From CAZNKO01 sp964573855 (GTDB lineage Bacteria > Patescibacteriota > Patescibacteriia > UBA9934 > GWF2-40-263): a stretch of DNA of 29,988 bases. Location of the stretch: the NCBI GenBank assembly GCA_964573855.1, contig CAZNKO010000006.1:1-29988 (forward strand), given 5' to 3'. The translations under genes were made by a program, and so were the position numbers. Below the pieces are notes generated by a model. It saw only the letters and a list, made by a program, of their open reading frames with translations. It was not told the origin of the DNA and made no database searches. The first letter of the stretch is position 1, and each line of letters opens with the position of its first letter. Positions 5,386-11,898 of the stretch are shown piece after piece.

Positions 5386-7100
5386 TTGACCATCCTCCGC
5401 ACGTCCTGCACTTCTTTATCAATCGCCGCCTCGGCAATGTCCAAGTCTTTTTTGAGCCGCCGCGCAATGGATTCTTCTTCCTTTGTGAGCTGGCGCTCAG
5501 ACTTCGCTTTTTCAATCAGCTTCAACTGACGGCGCATGTCCTCGCGCAGTTTGTCGAACGCCCGGTGCAAGGTCTGCTCCACGTCGCGGATCTCCTTCAA
5601 GAGCCGTTTATTTTCTCCGTGATAATGCCGCTTCTCATACCAGAGGAGAAGAGAAAGAAGAATAAGGAGCGCGAGCAAGAGGAGGAAGATCGCGAAATAG
5701 GTAATGACGAAGTTGCCGATGCGGAGCACGGCCGGAGAACTGACCGAGATCGAAACGCCCGCGGACCAATCGCTTTGGGCGCCGATCGGGTCCGTCACGC
5801 GAGCGCGGAGCGTGTACTCGCCGCTCCGTACGCGACGCGGCCAGGTGAGGAAAAATTTGCCTTCCGCATCACTCGTCACCTGCTGGGTGTCTGTAAAACC
5901 GAAGTCGGATTTAAGCTCAAGCGTCACGGACGAATTCGGATAGGTCGAGCCCTCGATCTCCATCGCCTCTCCCTGGGTCAGGAAATCCAGGTACTTTTCA
6001 ATGAGCGGCGGCTCGATGGCAAGGATCGTCATCTTGAACGTCGCGGGTGATGACGAAGCATTTCCCGCTTGGTCTACCGCCGTGACGACAATCGTGTGCT
6101 CCCCAGGAGAAAGGAGGGGCAGGCGCCAGGATTTGCCGCCTGCAAACTCACCCGCAGAGACGCGAACGGTTTGAGTATTGACCGGATCAATCGTGATGTC
6201 GTAATACGCGACCCCAGATACGGCATCCGTGGCCTTGAAGATGACCGCAGGCTGCGGATCGGTCGTGGTAGATTCTCCCTGAAAGCTGATCGTCGGCTGG
6301 GTCGGCAGGCCCGTATCAATGTTGAATCGGAAATGCGCCGTGGGCCCCCACCCGTTCGCGTTTTGAAGACGGATATGGAAATACCAAACGCCGTCGTCCA
6401 CGTCATCGTACCCGTAAGTCGAGAACACGCCGTCCGAGCGCGTCCCCGGGTCCCGATTCGGATCCCGATCCGCAAGCACATTCACTCCTCTTATTCCGCC
6501 TGGCATCACCCAGGTGAATTCCGGGTCATTGTTTGTGTACCACCGATTCGGATCCGGATGCGTGGAAGATGTCACAACAGGCGCCGCTGGAACGCCGCGC
6601 GCCGGAGCCGTTGGTGTCTCCGGAGCGCCCTCGCCTGCCGCTGTGATGCTGTAGGTCGCGTTCCCGACCCCGGTCAGAATGTTCGTCCCGAGTCCATCGT
6701 TCGCAAGCACGGAACTGCTCGTAAAACGCACGGAGGCGGCTCCCACGGCTTTCGCACGAAACGTGATCGTGAGGAGTTTCCCGGCCGCACCGTTATATCC
6801 GGGATTAAAAATAATCCCTTCAAAAGAGATCGTTCCGTTCGCGTTTGAATACGACGGCTCCTGCACCCAGAGGCTCATGATCGAACCGCTCTTGGAAAGT
6901 CCGGTCACTTCGACTTTGTCTGTCGGAAATGAGAGGGATCCGGAATAGGCATTCGACGCTTGGTCCGCGCTGTTCGTATAAATGCTCGCGGAAAATGTCT
7001 TTCCAACCTGGTAGGAACCAGAAGCAGGAGAAAGATAAAGGGTCGCCGCCTCGGCCGCATGAGGTAACAAGAAAAACGAAAATACGGCAACGCTAAACAT
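5382..7100 (-). CDS. membrane-anchored cohesin-domain surface protein
   Basis: The 572-residue product has a signal peptide (MFSVAVFSFFLLPHAAEA), then a cohesin-like beta domain at about 19-151 (LYLSPASGSYQVG, SGSLSFPTDKVEVTGL, GTISFEGIIFNPGY, LLTITFRAKAVG). Next come Ig/Fn3-like domains with WYTNNDPEFTW and TAVDQAGNAS. A transmembrane segment at about 463-487 precedes an 85-residue charged coiled-coil tail that should be cytoplasmic. I chose the ATG at 7100 because GGGGAG lies just upstream and the signal peptide starts there. An in-frame ATG 60 bases further up would translate a dispersed repeat. The gene follows a paralogue and a dockerin protein on the same strand, which suggests it is a surface receptor for dockerin modules. 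The partner is inferred. Confidence 0.85.
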   Translation of the reverse strand: MFSVAVFSFFLLPHAAEAATLYLSPASGSYQVGKTFSASIYTNSADQASNAYSGSLSFPTDKVEVTGLSKSGSIMSLWVQEPSYSNANGTISFEGIIFNPGYNGAAGKLLTITFRAKAVGAASVRFTSSSVLANDGLGTNILTGVGNATYSITAAGEGAPETPTAPARGVPAAPVVTSSTHPDPNRWYTNNDPEFTWVMPGGIRGVNVLADRDPNRDPGTRSDGVFSTYGYDDVDDGVWYFHIRLQNANGWGPTAHFRFNIDTGLPTQPTISFQGESTTTDPQPAVIFKATDAVSGVAYYDITIDPVNTQTVRVSAGEFAGGKSWRLPLLSPGEHTIVVTAVDQAGNASSSPATFKMTILAIEPPLIEKYLDFLTQGEAMEIEGSTYPNSSVTLELKSDFGFTDTQQVTSDAEGKFFLTWPRRVRSGEYTLRARVTDPIGAQSDWSAGVSISVSSPAVLRIGNFVITYFAIFLLLLALLILLSLLLWYEKRHYHGENKRLLKEIRDVEQTLHRAFDKLREDMRRQLKLIEKAKSERQLTKEEESIARRLKKDLDIAEAAIDKEVQDVRRMVK

Positions 7101-7104
7101 GGCT

Positions 7105-7141
7105 CCCCACTTCCAATTTCGGATTTCGAATTTCGGATTTA
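7105..7141. repeat. AATCCGAAAT-type repeat between the two cohesin genes
   Basis: Tandem copies of the motif TTTCGGATTTCGAATTTCGG fill the gap between the paralogous cohesin genes and run up to the stop codon of the upstream one. This is a low-complexity repeat type, and it creates the spurious N-terminal extension of the downstream ORF. Confidence 0.65.
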
Positions 7142-8062
7142 GTGCTTTTTTCTCCCCCATATCCTCCCCCCGGCAGCCGTGGCTGCCGCAAGAATTACAA
7201 TCAGTATACCCCAGAGCACGTAATTCTCATACCAGGCCGGTGGATATTGAGCCGGAACCGTTGCCTCGCGCATATTGCCCGCACGATCCACGGCACGCAC
7301 CAGAATGTCATGCCGCAAACGTTGATCGGAAACGCGTGCGGGACTCGCGACACTAACCCATGTCTCTTGTTCAAAGAGTCGCCCGAAACTCCACCAGGGT
7401 AATTGTTCTTTCAATTCGTAGTGGTCCATGCCCGATTGTTTGTCTTGCGCCAAGAATGAGACAAACCACTGTCCCTCAAAAATGGTCGGATCTTTGGAGA
7501 CGACGGGGGTGAATGATTCAGGAGGTGTTGTGTCTGTCGGCAAAAGAAACGGCGGTGTCTCTACTCCTTCTTTAATCGTGATCGTCATCGGCGCGTGGCG
7601 CAGGACAGCCGTAGAGCCCTCCCCATCATTCAAAAGAACGCGATCGTTGGAAGTTTTAATTTGCGCGGTTCCTGTTTGCTTCGTCTCAAACAAAACAGAG
7701 AAAAGATAGCCACGGACTCCCATGTATCCTCCCGGAGTAATTCCCGCAAAACTGATCCCTCCTTGTCCCTTATCACTTGTCACTTGTCTCTGTGCTGGCC
7801 GCTCCACCCAAAGGGAAATGATCGAGTCCGCATCTTGGATACCTTTAAATTCGAGAAGAGCGGAGGGATAAAGCACTTGACCCTCATAGGCGTTCACCGA
7901 TTCCTCCTCGCTATTCACGAACACACCGACTTCGATCACGACTCCAACGTCCACTTCGCGCGCTTGCGTGCCGAAATACAACTCCGCCGCCTGCGTGGGA
8001 GGCGCAGAGACAGGAGACAAGAGACAGGAGACAAGAAGAAAGATAAAATAGACAAACTTCAT
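7139..8062 (-). CDS. second membrane-anchored cohesin-domain protein
   Basis: The 307-residue product has a signal peptide (1-25), a cohesin-like domain (about 26-165: LYFGTQAREVDVG, NAYEGQVLYPSALLEF, GISFAGITPGGYMG, LFSVLFET), an Ig-like domain (about 180-270, HDILVRAVDRAGNMRE) and a C-terminal transmembrane helix (281-299) ending in a basic RIWGRKKH. It is a clear paralogue of the next gene: SIISLWVE here matches SIMSLWVQ there. The loop after that motif is five residues longer and encoded by a repeat (7760-7794). Repeat sequence also encodes the hydrophobic core of the signal peptide (8008-8041). The start ATG overlaps the stop of the upstream four-helix-bundle gene as ATGA, suggesting translational coupling. 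Confidence 0.85.
   Translation of the reverse strand: MKFVYFIFLLVSCLLSPVSAPPTQAAELYFGTQAREVDVGVVIEVGVFVNSEEESVNAYEGQVLYPSALLEFKGIQDADSIISLWVERPAQRQVTSDKGQGGISFAGITPGGYMGVRGYLFSVLFETKQTGTAQIKTSNDRVLLNDGEGSTAVLRHAPMTITIKEGVETPPFLLPTDTTPPESFTPVVSKDPTIFEGQWFVSFLAQDKQSGMDHYELKEQLPWWSFGRLFEQETWVSVASPARVSDQRLRHDILVRAVDRAGNMREATVPAQYPPAWYENYVLWGILIVILAAATAAGGRIWGRKKH
7760..7794. repeat. short-motif tandem repeat inside the second cohesin domain
   Basis: CTTGTCCCTTATCACTTGTC with a further CACTTGTCTCTG gives residues RQVTSDKGQG (about 92-101). This is the same motif family as 4312-4381 and 8428-8467. The neighbouring paralogue has a shorter, unrelated loop at this point. Confidence 0.7.
8008..8041. 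repeat. short-motif repeat, left copy of an inverted pair
   Basis: GAGACAGGAGACAAGAGACA with further GGAGACAAG lies just past the stop of the four-helix-bundle gene. It is inverted relative to the copy at 8428-8467 on the other side of that gene. Read on the minus strand it encodes LLVSCLLSPVSA, the hydrophobic part of the signal peptide of the second cohesin protein. Confidence 0.7.
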
Positions 8063-8424
8063 AACTTCGTTGAACGAATAAAACCATATAACAAACGCCC
8101 AACGTCATCGCGTAGGTTGGCAAGTTTTTGATGCTCGACGGCAGAGAGATATCCGAGCCGTAAACAAAAATCAATATAATATTCGAGCTCGCTCAAAGAT
8201 GCAGAAGCAATGTTATAGAATTGAATTTTCCCCTTTTTTGATGTACGAGCGTAACCTTCCACGATATTCGCCGGAACAGAAACCGCGGCCCGCCTCATTT
8301 GAGAAGTTAAGCCAAAAAGCTCATCGTGCGGGAACGATTTCGTCACGGTATAGACCTGAAAAGCGAGCTCGTCCGCTTTTTGCCAAACGATCAATTTACG
8401 ATAACTTTGATGATCTTTATCCAT
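8059..8424 (-). CDS. four-helix-bundle protein of the 23S rRNA intervening-sequence type
   Basis: This 121-residue protein starts at the ATG at 8422-8424 (MDKDHQSYRKLIVWQKADEL). The family signature is clear: LIVWQKADELAFQVY, FPHDELFGLTSQMRRAAVSVPANIVEGYAR, FYNIASASLSELEYYIDF. Members were first found as ORFs inside intervening sequences of 23S rRNA and are related to Avd of diversity-generating retroelements. Many stand-alone copies exist in CPR genomes and their function is not settled. A longer reading adds MRHETRDKN, which is translated repeat, so I rejected it. The gene is bracketed by inverted copies of a short-motif repeat. Its stop overlaps the start of the second cohesin gene. Confidence 0.88.
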   Translation of the reverse strand: MDKDHQSYRKLIVWQKADELAFQVYTVTKSFPHDELFGLTSQMRRAAVSVPANIVEGYARTSKKGKIQFYNIASASLSELEYYIDFCLRLGYLSAVEHQKLANLRDDVGRLLYGFIRSTKL

Positions 8425-8427
8425 ATT

Positions 8428-8467
8428 CTTATCCCTTGTCTCATGTCTCATGTTTCTTGTCTCTTCC
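8428..8467. repeat. short-motif repeat, right copy of an inverted pair
   Basis: CTTATCCCTTGTCTCATGTC followed by TCATGTTTCTTGTCTCTTCC fills the whole gap between the dockerin gene and the four-helix-bundle gene. It is the inverted counterpart of 8008-8041. Confidence 0.7.
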
Positions 8468-9781
8468 CTACCCAGTCCAATAGAAGGCCATGATTGAAAA
8501 ATCGATCAAATCGATCTTACCATCTCCATTCAACCGGGCGAGCTCGATCGGGGCGAAGGCATTAGAGAGCGGTCGTTTGTACCAAAAGGCGGCGATCGAG
8601 AAGTCCACCAGGTTGACCCGACCATCACAGTTAAGATCTGCCCGTGTGCAAGCATCGGCCCCCGGTTCCAGTTTAATCGTGGACGTTCCCACACGAAAAT
8701 TCGCCGCAATGCTAAAACCGCTCACTGCCTGGTTTCCAATCGATGCCTTGGATTTCGTGATGTGCGACCCGTACTCCAAAATGGTGGTGTCAAAATAGTA
8801 AAGGTACCCTCCATCTTTATCCGACACGGTTTCACGAAAATACTCCTGCTCGGAACCAATCAGAATCGTAATGTCCGCTTGCTGGGCTGATTGTCCAAAA
8901 ATGGCGATATCTTCTCCCCGTTTCACCTGTAATTTATCGACTGCGATCGTTGGAGCGATAAAGATGCCGCTAACATTGGTGGTAACGCCTTCCGGGACAC
9001 TGACGGGGAACGTGACAAGACTGGAGCGGCGGCCAGCCTTATCCTCCGCATACAAGGCAAAAAAATAATTTCCGCCGGAGAGATTGGAAATGGTAACAGA
9101 AAAAAGTGAATCCGTTCCCGAAACCGTTGATCCCGCCACTTGGGCGTCTTTCAAAATAGTCACCGAAACACCCGGATAGGCCCGTCCGCTAAAAATGACC
9201 AGCGTCCCGCTCGGTGCAGGCGCTCCCCCGCCGCCTCCACCACCGCCTCCACCACCACCCGCCGCGGCAGGAGCAGAACTCACCTCCGCGGATTGGGCAA
9301 GATTCTGACTCGCGGCGTCCCTCGCCTGAACGACAAAATAATAGGTCGTTCCGTTCGTGAGCCCTGTCCGTGTCGAAGATGTTACAAGACCGACGTCAGT
9401 ATAGGTGTAGGGTCCACCAGCCGTGGTGGACTGTCCGACCGCATAACTCGACACGACCTCCCCGAGTGACGCGACCGAAGCCGTCCAGGACAGAGAGACC
9501 TGCGCGTCGCCGGAGGTCGGGGTCACAACCGGCGAGGTCACAATGGCATAATATTGGAAACCGGCGCGTCCGGTAAAAGTCGTGCTCGTGCTCTCCCCGA
9601 TCACGGTCTGGCTTGTGCTGGAGTAATGCTCAAACGTAGTGGAAGTCGATCGATTGCCGCCTCCCATCGTGATCACCGGGTCGCGCAAAATAAAATTCGT
9701 GCTCGTATAATCCGTCGCGGATGCAAAAGATCCCTCTAATATCAAAACAACGACAAGGGTGGTTAAAAGCCATCTCCGCAT
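8468..9781 (-). CDS. secreted Fn3/Ig-like protein with C-terminal type I dockerin
   Basis: The 437-residue product has a signal peptide (MRRWLLTTLVVVLILEGSFASA), an N-terminal region TDYTSTNFILRDPV...GESTSTTF typical of CPR exported proteins, and an Fn3 domain (about 83-170). A run of 12 glycines (174-185) follows, then two Ig-like modules. At the C-terminus are two EF-hand-like dockerin repeats at 381-403 (DLNCDGRVNLVDFSIAAFWY) and 415-437 (RLNGDGKIDLIDFSIMAFYW). Calcium ligand positions are complete in the first repeat. The second has Arg at position 1. No catalytic domain was recognised, so it may be a scaffold or adhesin. Two cohesin-domain proteins are encoded just downstream on the same strand and are the obvious binding partners by family logic. 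Confidence 0.88.
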   Translation of the reverse strand: MRRWLLTTLVVVLILEGSFASATDYTSTNFILRDPVITMGGGNRSTSTTFEHYSSTSQTVIGESTSTTFTGRAGFQYYAIVTSPVVTPTSGDAQVSLSWTASVASLGEVVSSYAVGQSTTAGGPYTYTDVGLVTSSTRTGLTNGTTYYFVVQARDAASQNLAQSAEVSSAPAAAGGGGGGGGGGGGAPAPSGTLVIFSGRAYPGVSVTILKDAQVAGSTVSGTDSLFSVTISNLSGGNYFFALYAEDKAGRRSSLVTFPVSVPEGVTTNVSGIFIAPTIAVDKLQVKRGEDIAIFGQSAQQADITILIGSEQEYFRETVSDKDGGYLYYFDTTILEYGSHITKSKASIGNQAVSGFSIAANFRVGTSTIKLEPGADACTRADLNCDGRVNLVDFSIAAFWYKRPLSNAFAPIELARLNGDGKIDLIDFSIMAFYWTG

Positions 9782-9798
9782 AACATGGGTATTTTAGC

Positions 9799-9883
9799 GT
9801 AGAAAGTAGAATGTAGAAAGTAGAAAAAAGTAGAAGGGCGATTTCCCTTCTACTTTCTACCCTCTACCTTCTACTTTTTCCTA
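9799..9883. repeat. GTAGAAA-type repeat forming a hairpin
   Basis: Copies of GTAGAAAGTAGAA on one side and of TTCTACTTTCTAC on the other form an inverted pair around CGATTT. The central stem GTAGAAGGG (9830-9838) with CCCTTCTAC (9845-9853) is perfect. Its right edge supplies the TAG stop codon of the gene ending at 9881. Confidence 0.7.
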
Positions 9884-10285
9884 CTGCGTCGCCGCTTCGC
9901 CCTCTGCCGCTGCTCCCCCTTCGGCTCCCGCTTGCTCCCCGATATTCACCGGCGCCACTTCGACGATCTTATTGTCTGTGGGACTATAGAGAATAGCCTT
10001 ACGTGCCGTTGTATAAATCAACACCTTGTCGCCAGTCTTTGCATTCGCAAAAAAGGCCTGCTCCTTCAACTTTTCTGGATCCTGAACCGTCGCGACTGTC
10101 GGCTTCTCGTCTGCCGGAAGCACAATAAGCGCGCCAACCTTGGCCACAAGCGCTTCAGCCTCCTTTTGGGCCTGCTGTTGAGGATCCGCCTTCAGGGTCT
10201 GAAGTTCATTATAGAAATACCCGGCCGTAGCTGCAGACCCAACGAACAGCACTCCGAGCACGATGAGAGGGAGGAGTTTTTTCAT
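9881..10285 (-). CDS. small single-pass membrane protein, CPR-type hypothetical
   Basis: The 134-residue product has an N-terminal transmembrane or uncleaved signal segment (LLPLIVLGVLFVGSAATAGYF) and a short helical linker. A compact domain follows with LPADEKPTVATVQDPEKL, FFANAKTGDKVLIY and ARKAILYSPTDNKIVEVAPVNI. The tail is Ala/Glu/Gly-rich and looks disordered. I recognise this pattern as a small conserved protein of CPR genomes with no known function. It is the first gene of the run leading to the dockerin and cohesin genes, with a good promoter upstream at 10315-10343. The ATG is preceded by an A/T-rich leader without a Shine-Dalgarno sequence. Confidence 0.82.
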   Translation of the reverse strand: MKKLLPLIVLGVLFVGSAATAGYFYNELQTLKADPQQQAQKEAEALVAKVGALIVLPADEKPTVATVQDPEKLKEQAFFANAKTGDKVLIYTTARKAILYSPTDNKIVEVAPVNIGEQAGAEGGAAAEGEAATQ

Positions 10286-10314
10286 AGATTAAACAAAGAA
10301 TAATGTCGCCCGAT

Positions 10315-10343
10315 AGTGTAACAGGGTCTGTTTTTCTCGACAA
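10315..10343 (-). promoter_or_regulatory. promoter of the surface-module operon
   Basis: On the minus strand TTGTCG (10338-10343) and TACACT (10315-10320) are 17 bases apart, with TG one base before the -10. The layout and the spacer (AGAAAAAC after the -35) resemble the rplI promoter, so this may be the organism's housekeeping consensus. The predicted leader is about 23 bases. Confidence 0.65.
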
Positions 10344-10363
10344 GTGCCTCTCAACCTCATTCC

Positions 10364-10372
10364 TGTTATGAT
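10364..10372 (+). promoter_or_regulatory. extended -10 promoter of the flippase gene
   Basis: TGTTATGAT contains TG, one base and TATGAT, an extended -10. Transcription would start near 10380, about 19 bases before the ATG at 10399. No -35 at a normal distance is evident. Confidence 0.5.
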
Positions 10373-10398
10373 AACAAAGCCCTGAAATTAGGGTCTTC

Positions 10399-11892
10399 AT
10401 GCTCGCCCGCGTCAAAGAACTCCTCCTCCAGAATCGAAATCCGAAACAAACCGTGGTGAAAAACATCTTTTGGCTTACCGTTACCCACGGAAGCCGGGTT
10501 TTGCGGACAGTCACGATTGTGTTGGCCGCCCGGATCCTGGGTGCTTCTGAATACGGCGCCTTCTCTTATCTTCTTGGACTGCTCGGTCTGCTCGCGTTTT
10601 TCTCTGATATGGGAGTTTCGGACATCCTCACGCGGGACGTCGCCCAACACTCTGAAAGACGAAAAAAATATTTTGCTGCCGGTTTTTGGATCAGCATGCT
10701 TTTTTTGTTCCTCACGAGCGTGAGTATCCTGATCATTGCTCCCTCGGTCGTTACGATTGCCGAGGTAAAACCCCTCATCACATTCGCCATCCTGCTACTC
10801 ATATTCGATACCGTGCGCGAACCGATCTTGGCCTTCCTGCGCGGAACCGGAAAAATGGAAACCGAGGCCCTGATCGTCGTCGCGGCAAACTTCACCATGG
10901 CCATTGCCGGTCTCATCATTCTCCAGTGGCAGCCGAGCATGAAGAATCTGCTCCTCGTCTACATCTTGAGCAGTGTCGTTGCGTTGTCCATCTCCTTCCT
11001 CGTGGCAAAAAATATCCTAAAAGGGATTTTTCAGCATATCCACTTGCACGTGGCGAAAGAGATGCTTGTGAACTGCTGGCCACTTGCGGTTTCAGGCGCG
11101 TTCGGTTTTATGTACGGTCTTGACATTCTCATGCTCGGGTGGTGGCGGACGCCAGCAGAAATTGGATTCTATGCCGCGGGGCAAAAATTGCTGCAAATTC
11201 TTTCTATCCTGCCGGCTATCTTGGCTCTGGGCGTTTTCCCAACCCTCAACGCCTTGATCAGCAAACGCGAGCAAACGAAAACGATCAACGAACGGTCCAT
11301 GGCTGTGGTGTTCCTTTTTGCCCTGCCCGTTGTCATCGGCGGCCTCCTATTGAGTGAACCGATTTTCAGAATGGTTTATGGGAATGAGTACCTCCCCGGA
11401 GTCGCCTCCTTCCAGATTTTATTGCTGAATTTCCTGCTGATCGCCCCAGGAGCCATGGTCACAAATCTCGTTTTGGCCCATAACCAGCAACGACGTATAT
11501 TGAAATACGTGGGAATGGGGGCTCTTCTCAACCTAGCTTTAAATACCCTCCTGATCCCGAGCTGGGGAATTGTTGGCGCAGCAGTAGCAACCTTCCTGGG
11601 GCAAACCCTCTATGTCACCCTTGCGTGGCGAATGATGAAATCCTTAAGCCATTTTGACACCCTCCGGCACTTGAAAAAAATCGGGCTTGGGTCCTTGGCC
11701 ATGGGCCTTCTCTGTTTTGGCCTGTCAAAAGCAGGGATCCCGCTTGTGCTGACGGTCGCAATTTCTGCGTTGGGTTATTTCAGTTTGTTATTCGTTTTGA
11801 AAGAAAAAACGATCCACGATTTCTTCACCCTCATCAAGTCGTCACCAATCGAGGGTGCCCCGGAAACGAATATCCGTCCTCTGGAATACTGA
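10399..11892 (+). CDS. wzx: Wzx-type polysaccharide flippase
   Basis: This 497-residue polytopic protein of the MOP (polysaccharide transporter) superfamily should flip lipid-linked oligosaccharides across the membrane. The N-terminus shows the family pattern: NIFWLTVTHGSRVLRTVTIV, ARILGASEYGAFSYLLGLLGLLAFFSDMGVSDILTRDVAQ. About 12 to 14 hydrophobic segments follow, with GFMYGLDILMLGWW and the C-terminal half GASEIG-like repeat IPSWGIVGAAVATFLGQ. It is the only large gene on the plus strand. It ends six bases from the 3' end of the glycosyltransferase operon, and I see no terminator in the gap. Its own promoter is at 10364-10372. The substrate is presumably the glycan made by the opposing operon. 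Confidence 0.9.
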   Translation: MLARVKELLLQNRNPKQTVVKNIFWLTVTHGSRVLRTVTIVLAARILGASEYGAFSYLLGLLGLLAFFSDMGVSDILTRDVAQHSERRKKYFAAGFWISMLFLFLTSVSILIIAPSVVTIAEVKPLITFAILLLIFDTVREPILAFLRGTGKMETEALIVVAANFTMAIAGLIILQWQPSMKNLLLVYILSSVVALSISFLVAKNILKGIFQHIHLHVAKEMLVNCWPLAVSGAFGFMYGLDILMLGWWRTPAEIGFYAAGQKLLQILSILPAILALGVFPTLNALISKREQTKTINERSMAVVFLFALPVVIGGLLLSEPIFRMVYGNEYLPGVASFQILLLNFLLIAPGAMVTNLVLAHNQQRRILKYVGMGALLNLALNTLLIPSWGIVGAAVATFLGQTLYVTLAWRMMKSLSHFDTLRHLKKIGLGSLAMGLLCFGLSKAGIPLVLTVAISALGYFSLLFVLKEKTIHDFFTLIKSSPIEGAPETNIRPLEY

Positions 11893-11898
11893 CCTGCA

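Noticed and set aside
5376..6848. Plus-strand open frames of 224 and 259 codons
   Set aside because: They are antisense to the first cohesin gene, arginine-rich and without family features.
7101..7160. N-terminal extension of the first cohesin protein
   Set aside because: It translates an AATCCGAAAT-type repeat and overlaps the previous gene. A Shine-Dalgarno sequence and a signal peptide support the start at 7100.
8059..8424. Avd-like protein as part of a diversity-generating retroelement
   Set aside because: No reverse transcriptase, template repeat or variable repeat is present. The protein fits the intervening-sequence type better.
7760..8467. Short spaced repeats as a CRISPR array
   Set aside because: Units are degenerate, lack uniform spacers and lie partly within coding sequence. 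No cas genes are present.
10286..10398. Possible RNA gene in the divergent intergenic region
   Set aside because: Only two promoters could be seen. There is no cloverleaf or terminator structure.
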